Part shown: in pieces, positions 15,295 through 24,311 of the stretch
Position numbering within the stretch: position 1 is the stretch's first letter
Layout of the letters: every line of letters starts with the position of its first letter
Source of the DNA: Syntrophomonadaceae bacterium
GTDB taxonomy: Bacteria > Bacillota > Syntrophomonadia > Syntrophomonadales > Syntrophomonadaceae
Reading direction: 5' to 3'
NCBI GenBank assembly: GCA_012729495.1
Contig: JAAYCZ010000236.1
Coordinates: 1 to 32,298 of the forward strand
DNA length: 32,298 nucleotides
Translations under genes and position numbers: made by a program
The notes under the pieces: generated by a model
Database searches by the model: none
What the model was told of the DNA's origin: nothing
What the model saw: the letters and a program-made list of their open reading frames with translations, nothing else

Positions 15295-17127
15295 TTAAAA
15301 ATCAAAAATTTCAATCGGGGCTTCCAGAATGGAAGTATCAGCCATCTTGATGATCTCCAGGATATGCCATACGTTAGGTACGACGTTGTTCAGATAGTAG
15401 CGGGCGGACAGAACTTTACCCAGATAGAAATTATAGTCATAGTGATCAGGTGCCAGTTCCTCCGTCTGTTGCTTGGCGATAACCGCTTGATCCATGAGCA
15501 GATAACCGCAATAAAGCTGTGCCGTAGCGGTAAGGATACGACGGGCATAAATGGGCATCAGACCGATTTTGCCGGCTCCCATAAAACCGCCAATGGTCAT
15601 CTGAATTTCACGATAAGCGGCCAGGGCTTTCTCCAGATTTTCCAGTTCTTGCTCCATGCCGGGGAAATTCCCTTTATATTTGGCCAGATACTCGTCGATT
15701 TCACCCAGCACGCCGGCAAATAACTTTCCTTTGCCCTGCAGCCATTTACGTCCGAGCAGATCCATGGATTGAATGAAGTTGGTACCTTCCCAGATGGACC
15801 AGATTTTGCAGTCGCGGGTGGAGTTGGCGGCCGGATAATCTTCGCAATAACCGTAACCACCGTATGACTGCAGCGATTCTGCGGTCAGGATCCAGGCTTC
15901 GTCACTGGGATAGGCTTTGCACAGAGGAGTCAGCATATCCATTTTGCCCTGGGCCCATTTGCGGCGCTCGGGATCGGGATCGAATTCCCGCATGTCTTCA
16001 TAGAAATAGCATTTGCCCAGCAACGCACGGCAGGCTTCGGTGGTAGCTTTGTTGAGCATGTACATGCGTTTGACGTCTTCGTGTTTGTTGATAGTGGTGC
16101 GGCCGGCTTTGGGGTTAGTCATCAGACGGCCCTGGATTCTTTCCTTGCCGTAATCCTTGGCGGCCCAATAGGCGTTGGCAGCCACTGCGGTGGACAGACG
16201 TCCGGTGTCCAGACGGGCCTCGTTCATCATATTAAACATCTGCATCATGCCTTCGCCAACACCTTCTTCGTCGGGCGGGTTGCCGATCAGATAACCGCGG
16301 CAGTTGTTGTTCTCGCCTACGACCAGGGCGGCGGTAGCGGAACCTTTCAGACCCAGCTTGTGCTCGATGCCGATGCACTGTACATCGTTGGAGGTCAGGC
16401 TGCCGTCTTCATTGACCCAGTATTTAGGGGTAATGAAAAGTGACAGTCCTTTGGTGCCGGGTTTGGCCCCTTCGACGCGGGCCAGGTAGAGATGGATAAT
16501 GTTTTCCATATCATCACGATCACCGCAGGTGATGAAGATTTTTTGTCCTTTTAATTTATAGATGCCGGGTTCATCTGTAGGAAAAGCCTTGGAAAGCATA
16601 TCGCCGACATCTGATCCGGCGGTTGGTTCAGTCAGACACATGGTACCGCCCCAGGTTCCGTCCAGAAGCTTGGGCAGGAATTTTTTCTTCAGTTCGTCAC
16701 TGGCATAATGATTAATAACGCTTACAACTCCGGAGCCGGTGCCGTGGTAGGCAAACAGAGCGGGATTGGCGGCGGCCATGATTTCATACAGGAAATTAAG
16801 CAGTACCAGCGGCAGCGTACCTTCCGCTTCCATATCCAGGTTGCTGGTGGCCCAGCCATTATCATGCAGGAAACGAACTGCCTTGTGGAATGACTCGGGG
16901 ATATAAACCTGTCCGTCTCTCCATTGTGCACCGATGGTGTCACCGTCATCAGCCGTAGGAGCGATGACTTCTTCGGATATCTTTCTGACCTGATCGATGA
17001 TGGTATCGAAGTCATCCAGACTGTAATAATCCTTGTACCTGTCATAGGCCAGCACCTGCTCGGTGGGTAACCATTCTTTCAGAATGAATTTGATATCTCT
17101 GGTATTGTATGCATACTTGTAGGACAT
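15295..17127 (-). CDS. Long-form acyl-CoA dehydrogenase
   Basis: FAD enzyme that introduces the alpha-beta double bond into acyl-CoA and passes electrons to electron-transfer flavoprotein. 610 residues against about 380 for short-chain enzymes; the extra length is a C-terminal domain of the PF12806 type (after about residue 470). FAD/substrate motif CLTEPTAGSDVG is at 164-175; the likely catalytic base is E447 in IWEGTNFIQSMDLLGRK, preceded by YGGYGYCEDYP. ATG at 17127 follows an AAAGGAAG ribosome-binding site. Substrate is not set by sequence: this subgroup includes medium- and long-chain enzymes and DmdC-like 3-methylmercaptopropionyl-CoA dehydrogenases. With the CoA-transferase at 5.9 kb, fatty-acid beta-oxidation is the likely setting. 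No etfAB is in the window. Upstream lie a promoter and an operator-like palindrome. Confidence 0.9.
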   Translation of the reverse strand: MSYKYAYNTRDIKFILKEWLPTEQVLAYDRYKDYYSLDDFDTIIDQVRKISEEVIAPTADDGDTIGAQWRDGQVYIPESFHKAVRFLHDNGWATSNLDMEAEGTLPLVLLNFLYEIMAAANPALFAYHGTGSGVVSVINHYASDELKKKFLPKLLDGTWGGTMCLTEPTAGSDVGDMLSKAFPTDEPGIYKLKGQKIFITCGDRDDMENIIHLYLARVEGAKPGTKGLSLFITPKYWVNEDGSLTSNDVQCIGIEHKLGLKGSATAALVVGENNNCRGYLIGNPPDEEGVGEGMMQMFNMMNEARLDTGRLSTAVAANAYWAAKDYGKERIQGRLMTNPKAGRTTINKHEDVKRMYMLNKATTEACRALLGKCYFYEDMREFDPDPERRKWAQGKMDMLTPLCKAYPSDEAWILTAESLQSYGGYGYCEDYPAANSTRDCKIWSIWEGTNFIQSMDLLGRKWLQGKGKLFAGVLGEIDEYLAKYKGNFPGMEQELENLEKALAAYREIQMTIGGFMGAGKIGLMPIYARRILTATAQLYCGYLLMDQAVIAKQQTEELAPDHYDYNFYLGKVLSARYYLNNVVPNVWHILEIIKMADTSILEAPIEIFDF

Positions 17128-17152
17128 TTCTCACGCTTCCTTTCCAGATTTG

Positions 17153-17164
17153 TTTGTATACAAA
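17153..17164. promoter_or_regulatory. GntR/FadR-like operator candidate
   Basis: Perfect 12-bp palindrome TTTGTATACAAA, 26 bp upstream of the acyl-CoA dehydrogenase ATG. It overlaps the transcription start predicted from the -10 box at 17168-17173. Its TTGTATACAA core resembles operators of GntR-family repressors. The regulator itself is not in the window. Confidence 0.5.
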
Positions 17165-17167
17165 ATA

Positions 17168-17197
17168 TTTATAACACGAAATAATCTCTAATACCAA
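17168..17197 (-). promoter_or_regulatory. Putative promoter of the acyl-CoA dehydrogenase gene
   Basis: On the minus strand TTGGTA (17197-17192) and TATAAA (17173-17168) are 18 bp apart, or TTATAA with 17 bp. Predicted transcription begins near 17161, inside the palindrome at 17153-17164. The rest of 17198-17412 is AT-rich without a recognisable gene. Confidence 0.55.
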
Positions 17198-17412
17198 CCC
17201 CCCATCTTAAATTTATCAAGCAAATTAATAATCGTCTTTGGTAATACAATTCGCTGAAGATCAAGAATATCCTGCCTGACCTATTCATTTTTGGCATTAT
17301 TGGTTTGATTTTAGACATATTTTGTAGTGTCTTGGTATTATTAAAGTCAATAAAGTCAATCTTTTTAATTTTGCATTAAATAAAATAAAAAACCGAATAC
17401 TACTAAAAAAAT

Positions 17413-17601
17413 ATGGGCAGATTTATACGATTGCCATTTTTTATTGTCAACGCCAATGGAATTTATCTGCAGGAATACAGCAGTTACGAACAGGCAGGCG
17501 CTGATTGTGAAGCGGGAGAATTTGTTTATTTAGCCGACAGTATGAACAGTTTGGAGGAAATTTTGCAGGCTGAAGTCTGTTCTCAGGATGATTTCATTTA
17601 A
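17413..17601 (+). CDS. Small hypothetical protein
   Basis: A 62-residue acidic ORF that I do not recognise. The N-terminal FIRLPFFIVNANGIYLQEY is moderately hydrophobic; the rest is rich in Glu and Asp (EYSSYEQAGADCEAGEFVYL, then SLEEILQAEVCSQDDFI), with two cysteines. There is no membrane segment or known motif. No ribosome-binding site precedes the ATG at 17413, and the upstream sequence is A-rich; a non-ATG start a little downstream is possible. The body has balanced codon use like its neighbours, which favours a real gene, but it may be a remnant. It lies alone between the acyl-CoA dehydrogenase (divergent) and glnS. Confidence 0.42.
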   Translation: MGRFIRLPFFIVNANGIYLQEYSSYEQAGADCEAGEFVYLADSMNSLEEILQAEVCSQDDFI

Positions 17602-17793
17602 TTTAAGCTGAACATAAAGTTATATTGTTTTTCCAAAGGAATAGTAAAATAATATAAATGCCCGTAAATTACTACAGAATTGTTGGTTAAAAAGGTATAA
17701 TGGTTAAAATCATAAAATGATAACAGGGCTGGGGCGGCTTTTAACTGCAGGAGAGGTCGTACCCGTCCTTTGAATTATTAAGGAGGAAAACCA

Positions 17794-19506
17794 ATGGCAT
17801 CAACGGAAAATGAAACAGGCGAAATAGTATCATCAGGCAATTTTATTCAAACCATCATCAATGAAGACCTGGAAAAAGGCAAAAATGGCGGCAGAGTACA
17901 TACGCGTTTTCCCCCCGAACCAAACGGCTATCTTCATATCGGCCATGCCAAATCGATATGTCTGAATTTTGGTTTGGCCGTTAATAACGGAGGTATCTGT
18001 AACTTGCGGTTTGATGATACCAATCCCAGCAAGGAAGATGTGGAATATGTCGATTCTATCCAGGCCGATGTAAAATGGCTGGGTTTTGATTGGGAAGACC
18101 GCATGTTTTATGCTTCCGATTATTTTGAGCAGCTGTATGAATTTGCCGTCCAGCTGATCAAGTCCGGTAAAGCCTATGTATGTGATCTGAGCGCCCAGGA
18201 AATAAGAGAATACCGCGGCACTTTGACCGAACCGGGCAAGAACAGTCCTTACCGGGATCGTTCCAGCGAAGAGAACCTGGATCTTTTTACTCGTATGCGC
18301 AACGGTGAGTTCGAAGATGGCTCCCGGGTTTTACGGGCCAAAATTGATATGGCTTCGCCCAACCTGAATATGCGTGATCCGGTCATTTACCGGATCTTAA
18401 GAGCCACCCATCACCGTACCGGTGACAAGTGGTGCATTTATCCCATGTACGATTATGCCCATCCTTTGTCGGATGCGGTGGAGGATATTACCCATTCTGT
18501 CTGCACCCTGGAGTTTTCCGATCATCGTCCGCTCTATGACTGGTGCCTGGATAATATCGACTATGATGCGGCCACTCATGGAAGGCCCCAGCAGATCGAA
18601 TTTGCCCGGTTGAACCTTAATTATACGGTTATGAGCAAGCGCAAACTGCGTGAATTGGTGGAAAAGAAGTATGTAAGCGGCTGGGATGACCCGCGTATGC
18701 CTACTGTTTCCGGCCTGCGCCGGCGCGGTTATACCCCGGAATCAATCCGTGACTTCTGCACCCGTATTGGGGTAGCCAAGCGTGACAGCACGGTTGACAT
18801 CGCCCTGCTGGAGCATTGCGTACGGGAAGATCTCAATCTCAACGCGCTACGGGTCATGGCCGTCCTGCGGCCGTTAAAGGTCATCATCGACAATTACCCG
18901 CAAGGCCAGGTGGAATGGTTGGAAGCGGAAAACAATCCGGAAAATCCGGCCATGGGTACGCGCCAGATCCCCTTTTCCCGGGAAATTTTCATTGAGCAGG
19001 AAGATTTTATGGAGAATCCTCCCAAAAAGTTTTTCCGTTTGACTCCCGGCGGAGAAGTAAGGCTAAAGAGTGCCTATATAATCAAATGTGAACAGGTGAT
19101 TAAAGACGAGCAGGGTAATATCATCGAGCTGCACTGCAGTTATGATCCTGATTCCAAAAGCGGCGGAGCAACCAGTGCTCGCAAGATCAAAGGCACTTCC
19201 CACTGGGTATCAGCTGCGCATGCGATTCCGGCCGAAGTACGTCTCTACGAGCATCTGTTCCTGACGGAGGATCCTGATGATGAAACCGACGGCAGCGATT
19301 ACAAGAGCAAGCTCAATCCGGATTCACTGCAGATATTGGATAATTGTATGCTTGAGCCTGGTTTGGCGGAGGCTTCGGTAAATGATCGTTACCAGTTCAT
19401 GCGGCAGGGTTACTTCTGCCTGGACCCTGACACCAGTCCCGGGAAATTAGTATTTAACCGCATCGTTTCACTGCGGGACAGCTGGGCCAAAGCAAAAAAG
19501 TCATAA
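17794..19506 (+). CDS. glnS: Glutaminyl-tRNA synthetase
   Basis: Class I synthetase charging tRNA-Gln directly with glutamine. 570 residues, close to the E. coli enzyme. [17 protein letters not shown] holds the HIGH motif (48-51); the second ATP motif is MSKRK (280-284) in the class-typical [11 protein letters not shown]; two beta-barrel anticodon-binding domains fill the C-terminal part from about 350. GGAGGAAAACCA directly precedes the ATG. GlnRS entered bacteria from eukaryotes and only some Firmicutes have it; most use GatCAB, so its presence is a useful taxonomic trait. A TATAAT box lies at 17696-17701 but its -35 partner is poor. No T-box is visible in the ~190-bp leader, unlike tyrS below. 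Confidence 0.95.
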   Translation: MASTENETGEIVSSGNFIQTIINEDLEKGKNGGRVHTRFPPEPNGYLHIGHAKSICLNFGLAVNNGGICNLRFDDTNPSKEDVEYVDSIQADVKWLGFDWEDRMFYASDYFEQLYEFAVQLIKSGKAYVCDLSAQEIREYRGTLTEPGKNSPYRDRSSEENLDLFTRMRNGEFEDGSRVLRAKIDMASPNLNMRDPVIYRILRATHHRTGDKWCIYPMYDYAHPLSDAVEDITHSVCTLEFSDHRPLYDWCLDNIDYDAATHGRPQQIEFARLNLNYTVMSKRKLRELVEKKYVSGWDDPRMPTVSGLRRRGYTPESIRDFCTRIGVAKRDSTVDIALLEHCVREDLNLNALRVMAVLRPLKVIIDNYPQGQVEWLEAENNPENPAMGTRQIPFSREIFIEQEDFMENPPKKFFRLTPGGEVRLKSAYIIKCEQVIKDEQGNIIELHCSYDPDSKSGGATSARKIKGTSHWVSAAHAIPAEVRLYEHLFLTEDPDDETDGSDYKSKLNPDSLQILDNCMLEPGLAEASVNDRYQFMRQGYFCLDPDTSPGKLVFNRIVSLRDSWAKAKKS

Positions 19507-19514
19507 AAACATTC

Positions 19515-19540
19515 AGAGCGAACCGGCGGTTCGCTCTTTC
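19515..19540 (+). terminator. Probable terminator after glnS
   Basis: Perfect 10-bp stem AGAGCGAACC/GGTTCGCTCT with a 3-nt loop GGC, followed by a short TT(C) run, 8 bases after the glnS stop codon. The short T-tract makes it weaker than those at 11231 and 15230. Confidence 0.72.
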
Positions 19541-19566
19541 AATAAGAGGAATAATTTTCCGGGGAG

Positions 19567-20289
19567 ATGAATCCACTGAACCAGCGGGAAGAATTGATGC
19601 GCTTCGAAAATATAACCAAGACATATGATATGGGCGAAGTAAAGGTTGAAGCTCTTAAGGAAAGCTCGTTTGATATCCGGCGCGGAGAATTGATCGTCAT
19701 TCTGGGGCCAAGCGGATCCGGCAAAAGCACCCTGCTTAATATTATGGGCGGCATGGATACGCCTGACCGCGGACAGATATATTTTGAGGGCCGCAGCCTA
19801 AGCCGGGCCGGCAGTAAGGAGCTGACCCAGTACCGCCGTCATGACATAGGATTTATTTTTCAGTTCTACAATCTCATTCCCGATTTGACTGCTTACGAAA
19901 ATATTGCTCTGGCTGCCGAACTGGTGGACAATCCTTTAACAATTGACGAAGTTCTGGAAGAAGTAGGGCTGACCGAGCGCAGGGATCATTTTCCGGCCCA
20001 ATTAAGCGGAGGCGAACAACAAAGGGTGGCGATTGCCCGGGCTTTGGTGAAAAGACCCAGGCTGCTTTTATGTGACGAACCAACCGGTTCGCTGGATGAT
20101 CAGACCGGCAAAATGGTTCTCGGATTATTGAGTCGTATCAGCAGCAAGGAAAAAATGACGGTAGTCATTGTTACCCACAACACCAGCATCGGCCAGATCG
20201 CTGATCGGATCCTGCGACTGCGCAGCGGGCAGATTATAGATATCATCGTCAATGAGAATCCTTTGCCGGCAGAAAGGATTGAGTGGTAA
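19567..20289 (+). CDS. ABC transporter ATP-binding protein, MacB/LolD/YknY type
   Basis: Cytoplasmic ATPase of a three-gene exporter. 240 residues from ATG at 19567. Walker [10 protein letters not shown] is at 47-55, Q-loop Q99, signature [15 protein letters not shown] at 146-160, Walker B LLLCDEP at 167-172 and H-loop H204; all catalytic residues are intact. [20 protein letters not shown] is typical of the LolD/MacB-associated group, which drives mechanotransmission rather than substrate passage through the membrane. The start is uncertain: GGGGAG directly abuts the ATG at 19567, while ATG at 19597 ([10 protein letters not shown], the usual N-terminus) has only a weak site. The stop codon overlaps the permease start (TAATG), so the two are translationally coupled. 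Confidence 0.92.
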   Translation: MNPLNQREELMRFENITKTYDMGEVKVEALKESSFDIRRGELIVILGPSGSGKSTLLNIMGGMDTPDRGQIYFEGRSLSRAGSKELTQYRRHDIGFIFQFYNLIPDLTAYENIALAAELVDNPLTIDEVLEEVGLTERRDHFPAQLSGGEQQRVAIARALVKRPRLLLCDEPTGSLDDQTGKMVLGLLSRISSKEKMTVVIVTHNTSIGQIADRILRLRSGQIIDIIVNENPLPAERIEW

Positions 20290-22667
20290 TGTCGACCCTG
20301 AGCCGCAAGTTGTTACGTACCATCCACACTACCCGGGGCCAATTCATTGGTCTGGGATTTATCGTTACCCTGGGGGTAATGGTTTATATCGGCATGGGAA
20401 CGGCTTACAGTAATCTCAGCCGCTCCCAGCAGGATTTTTATCAGGCGGCCAACTTTGCCGATTATTACTTTCAGGTAGTTCGCGCGCCAGCTTCAGTCAG
20501 CAGCAAAATCGAATCGATACCGGGAGTAGTCAAGGCCAGCGGTCGGATCCAGAGCGACGTTTCTCTGCTCAAGGAAGGTAGCCGGCGGGCGGTGGGAAGG
20601 ATCACTTCCTATAATCTGCCCCAGGCGGGAGAAGTCAACCAGCTTCATCTTCTGAGCGGTCGGATGTTTGCCTCCCGCTCTTCCGGAGGAGGGGTCGAGG
20701 TACTGCTGGATCCGCAATATGCTGATGCCAATCACATCCAGATCGATGACATCATAACGATCATTGCCGAAGGCAGGAAAGTAAATCTGCATGTGGTGGG
20801 GACTGCCATCAGCCCGGAATTTGTCTATGCTCTGCCGGATGCCGCCACCATGATGCCAGATCCCTTGAATTTTGGCATTATCATGATGGCCACTGAACAA
20901 GCCCAACAGATTCTGGATATGCCTGATCAGGTCAACCAGATCGTGGTCAAGCTGGCCTCCGGGGCGGATGAGAAAGCCATACCGCAAAGAGCGGAAGAAC
21001 TCCTGCAAAGTTACGGCAATATTGCCAGCTATCCGCGCAAAGACCAGCTTAGTCATGCCATGTTGCAGGCTGAACTTGACGGGCTTAAAATTAACTCTCA
21101 TTTTCTGCCGCTGGTTCTTCTGCTGATAGCTGCAGCGATCCAGTTTGTTATCCTAAACCGTCTGGTCAAATCACACCGTACCCAGATCGGAATTATGAAA
21201 GCCATTGGTTATAATGATTTTAAAATCATCGGCCATTATACTGCTTATGCTCTTAGCGTAAGTGTGTTGGGATGTATAATCGGAATCATCGCGGGGGTTT
21301 TATTGGCTTCATTTATGTCTTCGATTTACAGCTTGTACTTTAATTTGCCCCAGGCGATCAGCGGAATCAATCTGAAAACGTTGCTGCAAAGCGTTGCTTT
21401 GAGCATATCGGTCGGGGCTGCTGCAGGATTTTTGGCTGCCCGTTCGGTGATTAGGATAAATCCCGCTGAAGCCATGCGGCTGCCGGCTCCGCCCCAGGGT
21501 AACAAGATCCTGCTGGAAAGGTGGCGGGGATTATGGTCAAAACTGAACAGCAGCTGGAAAATGAGTCTGCGTTCCATCAGCCGCAACCGGGCCCGATCCC
21601 TGGTAACCATTCTGGGAGTAATGAGTGCGGTAGTGCTGCTGGTTTTTTCAATGTTTACCAACGATGCGGTGGATTATATGCTGAACCGGAATTTTCAGGA
21701 TGTTAATCGTTATGATTATATCGTGCGATTTGCCGAACCGATCGAATACCGGGAAATACAATACTGGCAGCAATGGGAGGATATTTATCAAATTGAGCCG
21801 CAGCTGGAAATGCCGATAAAAATTTATTATAACGGCCGCAGCGAAGACGAACTCTGCATTGGCATGACAGTTGATGGTGATTTAAAAAGGGTGCTGAACC
21901 AGGCGGGCGAACGTCTGCAAATTCCTGAAGCAGGTCTTCTTATCAGCCGGCGCATGGCGCAAAGACTTGGAGTGGAAACAGGTGATAAAGTCAGGGTTGA
22001 AACCAAAATGTCAGCGGGTGCATCCCACACCGCGGAGTTGCTGGTCATAGGCATCAACGACCAGCTGATGGGTTCGGGTTCCTATGTATCACTGGATACT
22101 GCCAACCGGATGATTAACGAGAAACGCATCATCAATACCGTGATGCTCAAAGCCGCTCCCGCCAGTGCAGCCGAACTTGAGAAACAGTTTGATGAAATGC
22201 CCAACGTCAGTTCAGTGACGAGTCGTGCTGAGGAACTGCAAAGTTATTATACCCTATTGGATACAACGGTTTATTTTATCGGAATCATGATCCTGCTGTC
22301 AGCTTTGCTGGGGTTGGTCATTGTTTACAATTCATCTATAATGGCGTTTAATGAGCGTAAAAGGGAACTGGCTTCTTTACGGGTGCTGGGTTATTCAAGC
22401 TCTGAAGTGGCAAGTGTTTTAAGAAAGGAAACCTGGCTCCTGGCGGTTATCGGTATGGTTTTGGGCCTGCCGGCCGGCAAAGGTATGGGTCAGGCTTATA
22501 TAGCCAGTGTAAGCACCGATCTTTACAGTTTGCCGGTGATTATATATCCGCGCAGCTATATAATGGCGGCCCTGGGGGCAGTTGTATTTGTCGCTATCGG
22601 TCAATATCTGGCCACTCGCAAGGCGGGACGGCTGGATATGGTCGAGGTTCTAAAAAATCGGGAGTAA
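20289..22667 (+). CDS. ABC transporter permease with two FtsX domains
   Basis: Membrane subunit of the exporter, 792 residues. The ATG at 20289 overlaps the ATPase stop codon as TAATG and has AAAGGA ten bases ahead; an in-frame GTG at 20283 is less well spaced. Layout: N-terminal membrane segment (about 15-38), extracellular MacB-like domain (about 50-260), first FtsX domain with three membrane segments (about 265-390, ending VIRINPAEAMRLP), a further membrane segment near 435-460, a second extracellular domain, and a second FtsX domain (about 655-792) with FNERKRELASLRVLGYS, the conserved cytoplasmic coupling region. Duplicated FtsX architecture resembles two fused half-permeases, so it may act as a single chain rather than the MacB dimer. 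Substrate unknown: antimicrobial peptide or lipoprotein-like cargo is possible. Confidence 0.9.
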   Translation: MSTLSRKLLRTIHTTRGQFIGLGFIVTLGVMVYIGMGTAYSNLSRSQQDFYQAANFADYYFQVVRAPASVSSKIESIPGVVKASGRIQSDVSLLKEGSRRAVGRITSYNLPQAGEVNQLHLLSGRMFASRSSGGGVEVLLDPQYADANHIQIDDIITIIAEGRKVNLHVVGTAISPEFVYALPDAATMMPDPLNFGIIMMATEQAQQILDMPDQVNQIVVKLASGADEKAIPQRAEELLQSYGNIASYPRKDQLSHAMLQAELDGLKINSHFLPLVLLLIAAAIQFVILNRLVKSHRTQIGIMKAIGYNDFKIIGHYTAYALSVSVLGCIIGIIAGVLLASFMSSIYSLYFNLPQAISGINLKTLLQSVALSISVGAAAGFLAARSVIRINPAEAMRLPAPPQGNKILLERWRGLWSKLNSSWKMSLRSISRNRARSLVTILGVMSAVVLLVFSMFTNDAVDYMLNRNFQDVNRYDYIVRFAEPIEYREIQYWQQWEDIYQIEPQLEMPIKIYYNGRSEDELCIGMTVDGDLKRVLNQAGERLQIPEAGLLISRRMAQRLGVETGDKVRVETKMSAGASHTAELLVIGINDQLMGSGSYVSLDTANRMINEKRIINTVMLKAAPASAAELEKQFDEMPNVSSVTSRAEELQSYYTLLDTTVYFIGIMILLSALLGLVIVYNSSIMAFNERKRELASLRVLGYSSSEVASVLRKETWLLAVIGMVLGLPAGKGMGQAYIASVSTDLYSLPVIIYPRSYIMAALGAVVFVAIGQYLATRKAGRLDMVEVLKNRE

Positions 22668-22679
22668 AGGAGGAAGAAA

Positions 22680-23831
22680 ATGAAAAAAAGGATCCGGATT
22701 GCGGCGGTTATAGTCATAGTAGCAGCTTTACTCATCATGCAGAGCTTGACCGGAGGGCAGCAGGTCGCATTGCTTTCCGCCGAAACCGGTGATATAAGCA
22801 CCTGGGTCGAGGATACCGCCTATGTGCAGTCTCAGGACGAGGTAACCATCCAGGCCTCCCAGGGCGGCAAGGTCGTTAAGGCAGCGGTCGAAACCGGACA
22901 AAAGGTAGTTATCGGTCAGGAACTGCTGGTTATTGACAATCCTGATCTACAGTATCAGTTGAATGCGGCTGCGGTACAAACAGAACAACTGCAGGGGCAG
23001 CTGTCCGCATCGGTAATTGCTTTGGAGCAATCACGTCTGGATCTAAAGGAAGATCAGAAAAATCTGGAGCGTTCCCAGCAGCTTTTCGAGTCCGGGGCTA
23101 TATCCCGGGCTGAGTATGATGTCAGTGTACAAAGAAATCTTACTCTGCAGAAAGCAGTCGAAAGCCAGCAGCAAACCCAGCAATCATTGCGCCGGCAGCT
23201 GGAAAAACAAAATACCCTGTATCAGGAACTGAAGGAGACCAGTGCACAGTTGGTGGTTAAAAGTCCCGCCGCCGGAACGGTGCTTGATCTCCCGGTCAAA
23301 GAACAGCAAACCGTAATGGTCGGAACCTTATTGGCTCAAATCGGCAGTGTAAATGACCTGGAGCTGAAAACGGAACTGTTAAGCGATGACATCGGCGCAG
23401 TCAAGGTTGGCCAGAAGGCGGTCATCAGCGCTCCGATTCTGGGAGATACCGTGCTTGAAGGCGAAGTGACCAAGATCTATCCACGCGCTTATGAAAAGGT
23501 TTCGGCTCTGGGAGTGGTCCAGCGCCGCGTGCCGGTGCTGGTTTCATTGCCGCCTGCAGAACTGCTGGAGCCGGGTTATGAAGTGCAGGTCAGAATCGAA
23601 ACCAGCCTGAAACGCAATGTGATAACGCTGCCGCGTACCGCTCTCCGGGTCAATGATAAAGGGCAAAACGAAGTACTGGCCGTTATCAATGGAAGGATCA
23701 AACACAAACAGGTTCGGATCGGGATCAGGAACCCTGAAAAGGCAGAAGTAATCAGCGGGTTAAAAGCGGGACAAACGGTGGTGCGCGATGCCAGCACTGA
23801 TATCAAAGAAAATACCCGCATCAAAATTTAA
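22680..23831 (+). CDS. HlyD/MacA-like membrane-fusion protein
   Basis: Adaptor of the three-gene exporter. 383 residues with an N-terminal membrane anchor (about 5-22), a biotinyl/lipoyl-like half (VTIQASQGGKVVKAAVETGQ), a long alpha-helical hairpin rich in Gln and Glu (about 95-185), the second lipoyl half (LVVKSPAAGTVLDLPVKEQ), then beta-barrel and membrane-proximal domains ending GLKAGQTVVRDASTD. No lipobox is seen. AAAGGAGGAAGAAA precedes the ATG, 12 bp after the permease stop. In Gram-positives such adaptors (YknX of Bacillus) work with an ATPase and a permease without an outer-membrane channel; the usual gene order is adaptor first, whereas here it is last. Confidence 0.9.
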   Translation: MKKRIRIAAVIVIVAALLIMQSLTGGQQVALLSAETGDISTWVEDTAYVQSQDEVTIQASQGGKVVKAAVETGQKVVIGQELLVIDNPDLQYQLNAAAVQTEQLQGQLSASVIALEQSRLDLKEDQKNLERSQQLFESGAISRAEYDVSVQRNLTLQKAVESQQQTQQSLRRQLEKQNTLYQELKETSAQLVVKSPAAGTVLDLPVKEQQTVMVGTLLAQIGSVNDLELKTELLSDDIGAVKVGQKAVISAPILGDTVLEGEVTKIYPRAYEKVSALGVVQRRVPVLVSLPPAELLEPGYEVQVRIETSLKRNVITLPRTALRVNDKGQNEVLAVINGRIKHKQVRIGIRNPEKAEVISGLKAGQTVVRDASTDIKENTRIKI

Positions 23832-23870
23832 AGCTGTGGGGTACAATGCAGTTGCATACCTTAACATTGA

Positions 23871-24173
23871 CTAAAAACGTTCCCGCAGATATTCTTCGCC
23901 GACTTCTTTAAGATAATTAAGCAAAGCCTTCCGTTCAGGAAGTGGAATCTGCCGTAGGCGAACTTTTTCATGACAGTGAGGACAGACCAACTGATAATCG
24001 GAATATTTTTTGGGGTCATCAAGTGCCTCCAGGAGAAGCAGCAATAACGTAGGGCAGGTTTTTTCGCCCTCGGAAAAGGCTGCTGCCGTTTCCAGGGTCC
24101 AGTTATATTCATTGGCGTCTTTGCCACAAGCCGAACAATAAAGCATCAGCGTGGCGGCGGGATTATTTCTCAT
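23871..24173 (-). CDS. Small Cys-rich protein, paralog A of a divergent pair
   Basis: A 100-residue protein of unknown function. Five cysteines lie as CxxC (C13, C16), single C40 and CxxC (C64, C67), a likely zinc-ribbon-like site. Notable words are NEYNWTLETAA (21-31), TCPTL (39-43), LVCPHC (62-67) and VGEEY (91-95), all shared with the divergent gene at 24312. The central stretch after TCPTL is a leucine-rich helix. The frame opens at 24191, but ATG at 24173 aligns exactly with the paralog's start (MRNN against MRND) and has GAGGAAG about ten bases ahead. No signal peptide or membrane segment, so cytoplasmic. I recognise no named family. Confidence 0.78.
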   Translation of the reverse strand: MRNNPAATLMLYCSACGKDANEYNWTLETAAAFSEGEKTCPTLLLLLLEALDDPKKYSDYQLVCPHCHEKVRLRQIPLPERKALLNYLKEVGEEYLRERF

Positions 24174-24222
24174 GACCTTTTTCTTCCTCATTGAAAATGG
24201 TTAAGCAATTCATAACGCCATT

Positions 24223-24251
24223 ATTTTATGCCAGAAGAGAACAAAAGACAA
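24223..24251 (-). promoter_or_regulatory. Putative promoter of Cys-rich paralog A
   Basis: On the minus strand TTGTCT (24251-24246) and TAAAAT (24228-24223) are 17 bp apart. Predicted transcription starts near 24216, about 43 bases before the ATG at 24173. No equally clear promoter is seen for paralog B on the other strand. Confidence 0.5.
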
Positions 24252-24311
24252 GTACGGCAGTTTATAACGGAAAGATCTGTCATATGAAAAATAAAACAAG
24301 GGTGGATTATG

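Noticed and set aside
15364-15723. Plus-strand open frame opposite the acyl-CoA dehydrogenase
   Set aside because: Lies wholly inside a well-supported minus-strand gene and shows no recognisable protein features.
17640-17793. Possible T-box or riboswitch ahead of glnS
   Set aside because: No T-box motif, no specifier loop and no terminator hairpin could be found; only a lone TATAAT box.
23832-23870. Small inverted repeat (ATGCA-GT-TGCAT) between convergent genes as a terminator
   Set aside because: The stem is short with a 2-nt loop and no T-tract, so it is unlikely to act as an intrinsic terminator.
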